From positions 1 to 64,000 of the forward strand of contig CAZQSL010000003.1 in assembly GCA_964595945.1 (NCBI GenBank): 64,000 nucleotides of DNA, in the 5' to 3' direction. This DNA comes from CAZQSL01 sp964595945 (GTDB taxonomy: Bacteria; UBP15; UBA6099; JAJRTR01). The position numbers and the translations under genes are program-made. The notes beneath the pieces were generated by a model. The model was not told the DNA's origin and ran no database searches. It saw only the letters and a list, made by a program, of their open reading frames with translations. Below are positions 44,997 through 53,358 of the stretch, piece after piece. How positions within the stretch are numbered: position 1 is the first letter of the stretch; every line of letters begins with the position of its first letter.

Positions 44997-46238
44997 CTAT
45001 TGATATTCAGTATATCGCGCGCGAAACGCGTAAACGAATCCATCGAGACTGCCGACAATGACAGTATTGCCGAATGCAAGGGGACCTGATTCGTCGATGT
45101 CCCACCCCGTGAGATATCTCCATCGCAGCTTGCCGGTCCCGGCGTCGATAGCGTAGAGGTAGCCATAGTGGCAGGCTGCGAAGATGGTGTCTCCGTGTGA
45201 AGTGATGGGGGCTTCCACCCAGCCGGCCCCGGCGAAGACCCATTTTGTCGCGCCGGTGGCCTGATCGAAAGCCGTGATTTTCCCCTTGTTGTCTCCTATG
45301 ATAAGCAAACTGCCGGATAGTCCGAGAGACTCTTCGACTCTGCCCTTCACATCGTGCCGCCACACGAGGCGTCCGGTATGTGCGCTGATCGCGTAAACGC
45401 GCCCGCGTTTGGAGGCAGCGAAGACAAGCCCCTTCGATGTCAGCACCGGACCCTCGATGGTGCCTGATCCGATGAAGTGCCATAGCTGTCTGCCGCTCCG
45501 TGCGTCGATAGCATACAGGTCGCCCCCGTTGGTAGCGGCGAAAATCCTGCCTCCGGCCAGGGCGGGCCATGATTCGACTGGTGACCGTGTTCTGAATACC
45601 CAGGCTGGTTTTCCATCGGTGCGGTTGACAGCTACTAAGCGGTTGTCGTTGCTGCCGGCCACGATGTAGCCGGTGGAGGGGTCATGTAATGGCGACGACT
45701 CAGCCCAGATGAGTTTGTGGTGCCATATACGTTTTGCGTTGCGGGTATCGAGAGCCGTTATCCCTTTGTGTGACGCGACATAAACGACATTGCCAATCAC
45801 AAGGGGCTGTGTCTCGATATCGCCCTTCGTATCATATTTCCAGATGACCGCGCCGCTGGCGGGGTCTATCTTGTAGAGATGGTCGTCATTGCTGCCGATA
45901 TACACCGCACCGGATGCGAAAGTGGCGGAAGAGCGGATGCCCTTGCCCGTGCGCAGGGTCCAGAGGTGGCGTTCGTTCCATGTCCTGCCTGAGTCTCTGA
46001 GGCCGTGTATGATGGCGGGTTTTCCCGAGCGGCCCGGCGATGCCCAGAAGACAGGTTCTTTGACGGCGACAAACCGCATCAGAGAGATAGCCCTGCCTGT
46101 ATTTCCGGTCCTCATGGCGTTGTGGATGGCCGTGTAAAGAATGTCGTTCGATATGCGGACTCCGGCATGCGCTGCCACGACGAGAGCGATCGTGATTATG
46201 GTATGATGCCTTTTTGTCTGTAAGGTACTCTTTTTCAT
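44997..46238 (-). CDS. PQQ-repeat beta-propeller protein (BamB-like fold), exported
   Basis: 413 residues. N-terminal hydrophobic segment (about 13-26) suggests export. From about residue 85 there are seven or more PQQ-type repeats with the A-x-D-x-x-(S/T)-G-x-x-x-W pattern: YKIDPASGAVIWKYDTKGD, YAIDARSGRQLWHFIGSG, YAISAHTGRLVWRHDVKG, TAFDQATGATKWVFAGAG, YAIDAGTGKLRWRYLTG. Such propellers are either PQQ enzymes or protein-binding scaffolds; no dehydrogenase active-site residues were recognised, so a scaffold is more likely. It starts 2 bases after the stop of the upstream membrane-propeller gene, with which it forms an operon. Confidence 0.85.
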   Translation of the reverse strand: MKKSTLQTKRHHTIITIALVVAAHAGVRISNDILYTAIHNAMRTGNTGRAISLMRFVAVKEPVFWASPGRSGKPAIIHGLRDSGRTWNERHLWTLRTGKGIRSSATFASGAVYIGSNDDHLYKIDPASGAVIWKYDTKGDIETQPLVIGNVVYVASHKGITALDTRNAKRIWHHKLIWAESSPLHDPSTGYIVAGSNDNRLVAVNRTDGKPAWVFRTRSPVESWPALAGGRIFAATNGGDLYAIDARSGRQLWHFIGSGTIEGPVLTSKGLVFAASKRGRVYAISAHTGRLVWRHDVKGRVEESLGLSGSLLIIGDNKGKITAFDQATGATKWVFAGAGWVEAPITSHGDTIFAACHYGYLYAIDAGTGKLRWRYLTGWDIDESGPLAFGNTVIVGSLDGFVYAFRARYTEYQ

Positions 46239-46240
46239 AG

Positions 46241-48670
46241 TCAGAGCCCAGGCTGTTTTTCCGGGCCGAACAATTCGAATACGCCGCAGGCGGTGACTGC
46301 GAAATTGCGACCGGTTTCTTCGTCTACCCTGACGCTGCGTACAAGCTTGCCCACTTTAATGTGTTTGACGATTTCCCACCTGTCGGTATCGACGAGATCG
46401 ACTGTGCCATCGCCATAGTTTGCCACGAGCAGAATTCGCTGTTGCGGATTGTACGCGATCTTGCGGGGGAAATTGCCAGCGAACAGCACTCTGGTTATCC
46501 TGAAATCATCGCCGTCCGCCTGTATCACAAGACGGAGGAAGGGACAAGTGAAATAGAAGCGGTTGCGAGCCTTGTCCTCGGCTATGCCGAATGTCGGCAG
46601 CGGGACAGGCAACTTGCCGCCACCGGGGAGGGCGATGGACAGACGGAAGGGTTTTCGAGTGATGCTGGTGAAGTTTCCGTGTTTCACTTTCACATCGTAC
46701 AGGTCGAAATAGCGTTTCGGGTCAAGTGATGGCGATACGATGCGGCCGGTATCCGCGTTGAGCGTGAAGTAGTCGGCGTAGCCGAGTGAACCGAAGCGGA
46801 TGGGGGGCTTTTGCGCGAATGCCCTGCCATCGATGGGGATGATCTGGCTGTATGGCGGGCCGAGAAATATGACGTAGATATCGCCGGTTGTGGTATCGAC
46901 CTCGCAGTTGGTGGTCTCATAATTGCCAAAATTGATACGGTGGGAGAGACGAAGCGTGTCATTGGAATAATCCAGTGCGAGTATCTGAAAGTGGTTCATG
47001 CTCTTGGTCGTGGAGTAGAGGCGCCTGGCTTTTCTGTCGATGCAGAATCGTTCGGGATAAAACATCCTGCGGCTGAAAAGATCATTGTCCGTTACGACAT
47101 AGTCGTCGAGTCGGCCTGTGGCTGGATCGATCCTGAGTATCGCGCCATATCCGGACAGGTTTTTGAAGGAAACGAACATGGCGTTTTCGGCACTGTCCAG
47201 GATCGTGTCGTAGGGAAGCGCGCCTGTGAGGAATTCGTTTTCGCGGTATTTTTCCATGGGCAATATGCAGTGCCTGCTGCCGGTATCGGTGAGGGCGGAG
47301 CAGGATGATTGCGGAGGCGCTATGCGGTTGTATGACTGAACGAAAAGTATGGAAATCCACAGGATGATGAAATATGCCGTGAAAAAGCCAGGGCGAGAGG
47401 GTGTACGCGCGGTTATCGTGAGTTTGCTGACGGCAATGAGCGCTGCCGCGGTCGTTACGATGGCGGCAGCGAATATCGCCGGGTTGAGGGTGTAGAACAT
47501 CAGGATAAAATAAAACCCCGGGATGATCACGATGAGTCTGACAAAGGGAGCGATGAAAAAATCTATTGCCGTGCGGCACTTTGCCGCCATCGACTGTCTG
47601 GCGGCGGCAGGGCCCAGGAGCTGTTTCCAGTAAGCATAAGTGATGATGGCCGGCACAAGCAGGGCCAGTGTCACGGGCAGCGAAAAGGCATGGCCTGACA
47701 GATGCAGGAAGTCTGGATACGCTATGGTAACGATCGCGCCTGTGGCTGCAAACAGGATTGGAGGCCCTGTGCGAATGAGTGATAATGCCGATCTGTCTTT
47801 CCACAGCGGCATCAGGAAATATGCGGCTGACATAAACAGGGAAAAAGATGCGGCCCATAGTGTGTATTTATTGAGTATGACGATCAGGAGCAATGCGATC
47901 CACATGAAGTAGATCAGAGAGGCGCTTCGCCATAGTGCTTTTGCGTGTTTTGGTCTGTCATGATGGGGGCCGTCGCCGCCGTCGAAAAATGATTCGGTGT
48001 CATAGGGGACGAAGAGCCGGGCGAGATAGATGCAGGCCAGAAATACCGCATATCCGGCCGCCATCTGTTTCACCGTGCTGAAGATCGGGGTCAACCCATA
48101 AATGTCCGGTATCTTCCGGATGATTTCCAGTGGCAGGATGCAGAGCATTACCTTCACATAGGCGAGGGTGCTGAGAAGGGGGAATTTTGAGTTGATAACT
48201 TCGGGTAGCCGCTGGTATGCCTCGATAAAACACATGACAGTGCGGATCAGGAAATAGACGATGGACCCGGCTATATGGACAGACAGATTGGAGTGCCTGA
48301 GCGTTTCCTGAAGGCCGTCGTCATGGGATATTGCCGGGATGCCGGCGTTGCCTGATGGTGTCTCTGCCAGATGGATTTTGCCGGTGTGGCCAGTGACCTC
48401 CCAGTCTCCGTCGAAGGCGGCGGCCGCTTTTTCGGCGGGCGGCGCGGGGATGATTTCAAGGGGCTGCTCCTTGACGTCTTTTGGCTTTGTGATGGTGGAT
48501 ATACGTGCATTGACATAATTGTCGAAACGTCTGTACGCGGTCGAAAACATGATCCGTATGTCATCGGTGATCCATGTGAACACGTCCAGCAGATGCCCGA
48601 ATATGCGTAACGCGAATTTCAGTGTTATAAATACAAGCAGCAGAATGAATAACAGCCCGACGATTTGCAT
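46241..48670 (-). CDS. Polytopic membrane protein with C-terminal beta-propeller, paralogue A
   Basis: 809 residues. An N-terminal helix and a cytosolic segment of about 100 residues precede about 10 transmembrane helices (roughly 130-440). Then comes an extracytoplasmic domain of about 360 residues with propeller-like repeats (ILRIDPATGRLDDYVVT, FQILALDYSND, PRKIAYNPQQRILLVANYGDGTVDLVD). It ends VGKLVRSVRVDEETGRNFAVTACGVFEL, the same pattern as the proteins at 60041-61786 and 61904-63364. No catalytic motif was recognised. It could sense or scaffold extracellular polymers. Followed after 2 bases by the PQQ-repeat gene. Confidence 0.75.
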   Translation of the reverse strand: MQIVGLLFILLLVFITLKFALRIFGHLLDVFTWITDDIRIMFSTAYRRFDNYVNARISTITKPKDVKEQPLEIIPAPPAEKAAAAFDGDWEVTGHTGKIHLAETPSGNAGIPAISHDDGLQETLRHSNLSVHIAGSIVYFLIRTVMCFIEAYQRLPEVINSKFPLLSTLAYVKVMLCILPLEIIRKIPDIYGLTPIFSTVKQMAAGYAVFLACIYLARLFVPYDTESFFDGGDGPHHDRPKHAKALWRSASLIYFMWIALLLIVILNKYTLWAASFSLFMSAAYFLMPLWKDRSALSLIRTGPPILFAATGAIVTIAYPDFLHLSGHAFSLPVTLALLVPAIITYAYWKQLLGPAAARQSMAAKCRTAIDFFIAPFVRLIVIIPGFYFILMFYTLNPAIFAAAIVTTAAALIAVSKLTITARTPSRPGFFTAYFIILWISILFVQSYNRIAPPQSSCSALTDTGSRHCILPMEKYRENEFLTGALPYDTILDSAENAMFVSFKNLSGYGAILRIDPATGRLDDYVVTDNDLFSRRMFYPERFCIDRKARRLYSTTKSMNHFQILALDYSNDTLRLSHRINFGNYETTNCEVDTTTGDIYVIFLGPPYSQIIPIDGRAFAQKPPIRFGSLGYADYFTLNADTGRIVSPSLDPKRYFDLYDVKVKHGNFTSITRKPFRLSIALPGGGKLPVPLPTFGIAEDKARNRFYFTCPFLRLVIQADGDDFRITRVLFAGNFPRKIAYNPQQRILLVANYGDGTVDLVDTDRWEIVKHIKVGKLVRSVRVDEETGRNFAVTACGVFELFGPEKQPGL

Positions 48671-48750
48671 GGCGCTCCAACAGAAGAAAGTCCCCCCCGG
48701 GGGGCGGTACGATGCCGGTACGATGGTGCGGCATGTCTGTAACCGTATTT

Positions 48751-48781
48751 GACAAAACCCCGGCAGACGGCATGTCTGCCG
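48751..48781 (-). terminator. Candidate terminator of the glycan operon
   Basis: On the minus strand CGGCAGAC-ATGCC-GTCTGCCG (plus 48761-48781) is a perfect 8-bp stem followed by GGGTTTTGTC. It lies about 185 bases after the stop at 48966 and before the next gene on the same strand. Confidence 0.5.
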
Positions 48782-48785
48782 TTGA

Positions 48786-48812
48786 TCATCGTACCCGCTG
48801 AGGCCGGGATTT
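48786..48812 (-). repeat. Diverged GTCATTCCC-type dispersed palindrome
   Basis: TCATCGTACCCGCTGAGG then CCGGGATTTGC matches the layout of the repeat at 12141; its spurious translation IIVPAEAGIC parallels the hallmark VIPAKAGI. Similarity is partial. Confidence 0.35.
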
Positions 48813-48965
48813 GCGTGGTACTATGCCAGCTATATGATTCTGTATCCAGTTGCGCAAGAGAAACATACTGCCTGAGGCAATTTGCGCGGTTGTCGCTAAT
48901 CAGTATATCCGAAATGGCCGCCGTATTTCCACATATACGTGCAAAGCATCATATCGGAGGGAATG

Positions 48966-50777
48966 TCATCGAGGCGGGGCATCCCCGCAGCAGCGGAATC
49001 CGATCTTGCCGGCGGGGAGCCTGCCGAGTTGTTCCGGGAAATAGAAGGCAGACCAGTCGCAGCGGGTGCAGCGCTGGCAGCCGTTGTTTTCGCCTGGCCC
49101 CATCAATACCGCGAGGCCGGGATTGGCGGGAGAGTGCACCCATTCCCACTTGTTTCCGAGCATGTCGTGGACTCCGAATTTGTTTTTGCACTCTGGATAT
49201 TTGCCGCACCGGTCATGCCAGTCTTTGTCATATTTTTCGTGCCATGAGCATTTATCGTAAACGGGCTTGTTGGAATTATTCTTGTCGGAGTGGATGTAAT
49301 AAGTATCGTTGTGGTCACCGGCCACGCATGAGATTGCCCATTCTTCGGGAGTGCAGAGGCGTTTTCCGCGCGCGGCGCAATATGACTGTGCTTGAGCGGG
49401 AGTGACGCTGTCCGCGACGACCGATCCCTTTTTGTTTGGAAATTCATATTTGTCTATGACGTATGAATGGCCGGGGCCCGTGATGTGAATCTCATTGTTA
49501 CTTTCGGAAGCGGTGTAGCCTTTGAGTCCCTTTTCGGGCAGGTCGTATTTATAGTAGAGGTCAGCTTTGGCGGCTGAGGGGTTTTTACTGCTGATGACGA
49601 TTGAAGTGATGAAGAGGATAGATGCGATCGTTATTACGCAGAATCCAAACATCCGGAAAGTGTCGGCCATCTGAGTATCGTTTGCTGCCGGGGCGGATTT
49701 TGCCCGGAGAAGCTGTCTGATGCCGAATATATGGTCGAGTGCTCCTATGAGGCAGAACAGGTAGAGCATCTCGAACATGATGATGGACATGCAGTAGGTG
49801 ATGATGATGAACGATCGCGTCGCCGCTGTCCGCCCGAGTGCGATCAGTACCAGGTACATTCCATTGAGGACGAAGAGCATCAGTATGCCTGACCACACGA
49901 GCAGCGAAACGGTGAGTGCGATTTCCTTGCCGAGATTGACCGTGTAGAGCGCCCAGAAGACCGCTGTCAGGGAAAAAACGAGCCACGACATGGATTTGCC
50001 GGGGGGAGGCAGGCCGGCATACTCACGCAGATACCGTAGCGCAACGACCAGGAGTGCGCTGTTGAAGAGTGATACCGGCACGTTGTAGAGAAACGATCCA
50101 GGGTCGTACTTTCCGTATGGCAGGAGCATGATGGCCCTGAATGAGACGTAGGATACGATGAGCAGCAGGATTGTCCAGCGGGGCATTTTCAGCGTGGCCG
50201 GATCGACCGGCGCGGGGGCTGTCCGCGCTGTCTGTTTCATCAGATAGATGAATAACCAGGAGTACAGCAGGCAAGTGACAAAGACTACGCCAGGGGTCGT
50301 GACGCTGAACATGAAGTCGCTTTGCCGCAGGACGAATCCGTCGATGATTCTGTGGATTGCCGGATCGGTGATGCCCATCTTCGTGACAAAGACGTCCATT
50401 GGGAGTCCGAATGCGTTGTTGAAGACGAATATCCTAAGTGTCCTGACCGAAAACCCGCTGTTGTGAAACAGCATGACCGTTATGGAAAAAAGCAGGATGG
50501 CGAACAGGATCATTTTTGCGGCTGGCTCGCGCCTGAGTTTGTCGGAGGCGATAAATGCCGCGACAAAAAGCACGAGGTAGGGGATCATCCCCAGGTTGTT
50601 GAGAAAGGTGAAAGCGATGGATATGACGAGTGTCAGGATGCCGGCGATGCTCCGTTTGTTTTCCGAGATTCTGTAGTAGGCGAAGATATAGCCGAACATG
50701 CAGAAGTTGAGTGTCAGTATCGGAAGTATGTCGAGGAATACGCCGTTATCCAATCGTAAGTGTTCCTTTCGCGGCAT
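48966..50777 (-). CDS. Polytopic membrane protein fused to a formylglycine-generating-enzyme (SUMF1) type domain
   Basis: 603 residues. The first 400 hold about 10 transmembrane helices without a recognised signature, loosely like polymerase or acyltransferase-type membrane proteins. From about 425 a FGE/SUMF1 domain follows: SYVIDKYEFPNKKGS, TPAQAQSYCAARGKRLCTPEEW, FGVHDMLGNKWEWVHSP, and the terminal GFRCC with C596 and C597. FGE domains convert Cys to formylglycine or act as sugar or protein-binding folds. The Cys near the C-terminus is kept, but the second copper ligand was not assigned. ATG 50777 overlaps the upstream dikinase gene by 32 bases; TTG 50753 is an alternative. Last gene of the seven-gene cluster. 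Confidence 0.78.
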   Translation of the reverse strand: MPRKEHLRLDNGVFLDILPILTLNFCMFGYIFAYYRISENKRSIAGILTLVISIAFTFLNNLGMIPYLVLFVAAFIASDKLRREPAAKMILFAILLFSITVMLFHNSGFSVRTLRIFVFNNAFGLPMDVFVTKMGITDPAIHRIIDGFVLRQSDFMFSVTTPGVVFVTCLLYSWLFIYLMKQTARTAPAPVDPATLKMPRWTILLLIVSYVSFRAIMLLPYGKYDPGSFLYNVPVSLFNSALLVVALRYLREYAGLPPPGKSMSWLVFSLTAVFWALYTVNLGKEIALTVSLLVWSGILMLFVLNGMYLVLIALGRTAATRSFIIITYCMSIIMFEMLYLFCLIGALDHIFGIRQLLRAKSAPAANDTQMADTFRMFGFCVITIASILFITSIVISSKNPSAAKADLYYKYDLPEKGLKGYTASESNNEIHITGPGHSYVIDKYEFPNKKGSVVADSVTPAQAQSYCAARGKRLCTPEEWAISCVAGDHNDTYYIHSDKNNSNKPVYDKCSWHEKYDKDWHDRCGKYPECKNKFGVHDMLGNKWEWVHSPANPGLAVLMGPGENNGCQRCTRCDWSAFYFPEQLGRLPAGKIGFRCCGDAPPR

Positions 50778-53274
50778 CGGCGTGGACGGGGTCGCCGGAA
50801 TTGATGATTTTCGAGATGCCTGATCCTGCGATCAGCACCGGGATGCCGGCTTCGCGGGCGAGCAGTACAAGGTGCGAAAGCGGGCTGCCCTTTTCGATGA
50901 CGAGAGCTGAGATGTCGCGGAGCATCGGGCCGTAGATGCCGTCTGGTTTCGGTATGATCAGGATAGGGCGCTCCGGGCCAGCGGGGACGGGCATGTCGGT
51001 GACGAGAGCCTTTCCGGCGGCGGATTCGATGCCGATACCGAGGCACGGCACGACAGTTTTCCCCTCCCTGATTTCGGGCGGGGAACTGTCCGGGAGGTAA
51101 TCTTCCGGGGCTGTGTCGAGATGCTGTCGATGGGCCGCTTTTCTGATCGCAATGGTTTCGGCCTGATATGTACCTGATTCGATTTCGTCGATGGTCATAA
51201 AAAACACATCGTCATTTTTGCCGGTGGCAAGAGCTGTCTGCCTGATGGCTGACATCACGCGATTGAGGCGGTCCCGGACCTCTTCGCGAAGCGCCATGAC
51301 AGATTGGTATCTGCCTGCGAGCAGCCGGAAAAGCACAATGCCCGTGTTGAATGAATTGTAGCGCCAGTGTTCTGAGAGAGCCGTTTCGATTTCGGTGGCG
51401 ATCTTGTTGCGGATGTCATGTCGGTGAGGAGCCGGCGCGGCAGAGCCGGCTGACTGGAGCCACTGGGCGATGCTGTCTGCCAGTCGTGGAGCGGCGACTT
51501 CCGCCTCCGGGTTGCCCCAGTGCCCGAAACGGGTGATGAATGACGCGACATCCGCGGGGTTTTCGGGGTCGAGCAGCCGGAGTGATTCGATCATCCTTTT
51601 CCACGGATAGTCCACGGGAGCTGTTTTCAGTTGCTGCGACAGTGCTTTTATCGTTGGGTTGCCGTCGAACAGCGTGTCGAAAAACGCGTCGTATTTCCTC
51701 GATATGGAGTCTGTGATTTCGAATAGATCGAGTTGGAGTCTGAACAGAGGCTGGAGAACCGAATCGCGGTAAGTACGGATGGATGCCGTGCCGGAGGTCT
51801 TGAGAGAAGAGAATTGTGCGTCAACTATTTTGAATCTTTTGTGCAGGCGGCCTGGTGTCATGATGGCGAAAATGTCTGTGAGCGCGGGGATGATCGATCT
51901 GATGGCGAACTGCGGCAGTGCGAGGTAGTATGGATTGATGTATTTTCTCATCCTGTTGTAATCGAGGAGGAATCTGCCATTTTTTTCGACCAGCAATTCC
52001 GTGCCGGCCGGCAGTCCGAATGGGGAGAGTCTGTGTGCGAGTCTTGCATTGATGGTGCCTGGCAGTCCAAAAAGGTCACGCGATAGCGGTGTCAGTGGGA
52101 AATCAGCGATGTCGACAATGAATGAGTTGGTGAGGGTTTCTACCGGTCTGAATCCTGTGAGGGGGCGGACCTGATAGATGTACAATTCGTTGCCGGCGAG
52201 TCCGGCTTCGATTTGTACGGGTTTGTCGAAAGAGGCTTCGAGCTGCTGCATGATGTCGACGAGGCGAAGGACTGTCCTCGTCTCGAAGGGAATCGTTTCG
52301 CTGCCGGCGGCTGTCCGGATGCCTTTTGTGAACATGTTGTAGACAACGAGGCCCGCGGTTTCCCGTGATTCGTGAGAGATGAGCATTTCTTCGAGCCTGC
52401 CGTTGAGATAGTTCGCAGAGCAGCAGATGAAGAAGACGGAATGGTCGATTTTTTGCTGGACGATCACCGGCAGATGGTGAGGGGCGGGAGTGGGCGGGAT
52501 GCCGTCTCGCGCCGCGCGGGCGCGCTCGGAATAGTATGAGCCCCACACGTTGGCGAGAGTTGCTATGCAACTCGCGAGGTCGGGCTCTGAATAGAAAGAG
52601 TCGAAGACGCCTGCCATGCTTGTCGTGGAGCCGTCCTCGCCGGGGAATGATGAACGGGTGATGATTTTAGATTTTCCGAGCTGTTTGAGCGATCTTTTCA
52701 GTTTGCGTATGAAACTCCAGGGGAGGGGTCTTTTCCTGATGAGAGAAGCGATGAGGGCCGCGGGATCGTCGCTGGTGGCGATCTGGTCGAGGTGTTTTTT
52801 GACGGAGGGGTGTTGTGACCATCGCGCGAAGACGGCGCCGCTGATGATGAAGCCTCGCGGGGTGTTTATGCTGAGGTTTCGCAGGAGTCCGAGTCCATTG
52901 CCCTTGAAGCCGGTGATGTGTAGTCCGGCGTCGCGCGCGGCATGGAGAGGGATGATGAGACGTCTTTTGTAAAAGAAGTTTTTGCGAAGTTTGTTGAATG
53001 CGGCGTTGGTGCCGGTGATCATCAGAAAAAGGATGGCGGCGCCTGCTATGATGAGCGTTTTGCCGGATTTTATGCCGAGTGCGGTGCTTAATGGGACGAG
53101 AAGTGCGGCGATGAGAATCGTGAGGATTGTGGTAATGAGCGTGCCTGCGGCGATCGGCATGGAAAAGAGGCCGGCGAAGAACGCATCGATGGAATGGATC
53201 GGAAATGTGCCGCCAATCGCGTCGCAGAATGCTCCAGCCGCATGTCGCAGTATCGTGTATACGATTGATTCCAT
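50746..53274 (-). CDS. Membrane-anchored rifampin-phosphotransferase/PEP-synthase-like dikinase
   Basis: 842 residues. Two or three N-terminal helices (about 35-62 and 68-90) are followed by a PPDK N-type ATP-grasp domain: FKGNGLGLLRNLSINTPRGFIIS, the Arg motif ITRSSFPGEDGSTTSMAGVFDSF, and the closing QIEAGLAGNELYIYQVRP. A helical middle (about 380-690) takes the substrate-domain place, and a C-terminal swivelling phosphohistidine domain has H801 in KGSPLSHLVLLAREAGIPVL. No PEP/pyruvate barrel follows. This is the order of rifampin phosphotransferase (ATP, acceptor, His), but with a membrane anchor that is unusual. It likely uses ATP to give AMP, Pi and a phosphorylated acceptor, perhaps a lipid or glycan. 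Overlaps the next gene. Confidence 0.8.
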   Translation of the reverse strand: MESIVYTILRHAAGAFCDAIGGTFPIHSIDAFFAGLFSMPIAAGTLITTILTILIAALLVPLSTALGIKSGKTLIIAGAAILFLMITGTNAAFNKLRKNFFYKRRLIIPLHAARDAGLHITGFKGNGLGLLRNLSINTPRGFIISGAVFARWSQHPSVKKHLDQIATSDDPAALIASLIRKRPLPWSFIRKLKRSLKQLGKSKIITRSSFPGEDGSTTSMAGVFDSFYSEPDLASCIATLANVWGSYYSERARAARDGIPPTPAPHHLPVIVQQKIDHSVFFICCSANYLNGRLEEMLISHESRETAGLVVYNMFTKGIRTAAGSETIPFETRTVLRLVDIMQQLEASFDKPVQIEAGLAGNELYIYQVRPLTGFRPVETLTNSFIVDIADFPLTPLSRDLFGLPGTINARLAHRLSPFGLPAGTELLVEKNGRFLLDYNRMRKYINPYYLALPQFAIRSIIPALTDIFAIMTPGRLHKRFKIVDAQFSSLKTSGTASIRTYRDSVLQPLFRLQLDLFEITDSISRKYDAFFDTLFDGNPTIKALSQQLKTAPVDYPWKRMIESLRLLDPENPADVASFITRFGHWGNPEAEVAAPRLADSIAQWLQSAGSAAPAPHRHDIRNKIATEIETALSEHWRYNSFNTGIVLFRLLAGRYQSVMALREEVRDRLNRVMSAIRQTALATGKNDDVFFMTIDEIESGTYQAETIAIRKAAHRQHLDTAPEDYLPDSSPPEIREGKTVVPCLGIGIESAAGKALVTDMPVPAGPERPILIIPKPDGIYGPMLRDISALVIEKGSPLSHLVLLAREAGIPVLIAGSGISKIINSGDPVHADAAKGTLTIG

Positions 53275-53358
53275 GATTCAGAAATATTCATATTAGCCGT
53301 GCTGTCAGGGTCAGTTGCAGGGACATCCGGCCAATGGTAATTATACTTGACCGGCGTA

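Larger units (their letters stand above)
48671..48965. other. Intergenic region with terminator and dispersed repeat
   Basis: 295 bases between two minus-strand genes. It holds the hairpin at 48761-48781, a diverged GTCATTCCC-type repeat at 48786-48812, a C7G6 palindrome near 48692 and a GGTACGATG direct repeat near 48710. The 218-codon frame on the plus strand is antisense to the next gene and is rejected. Confidence 0.5.
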
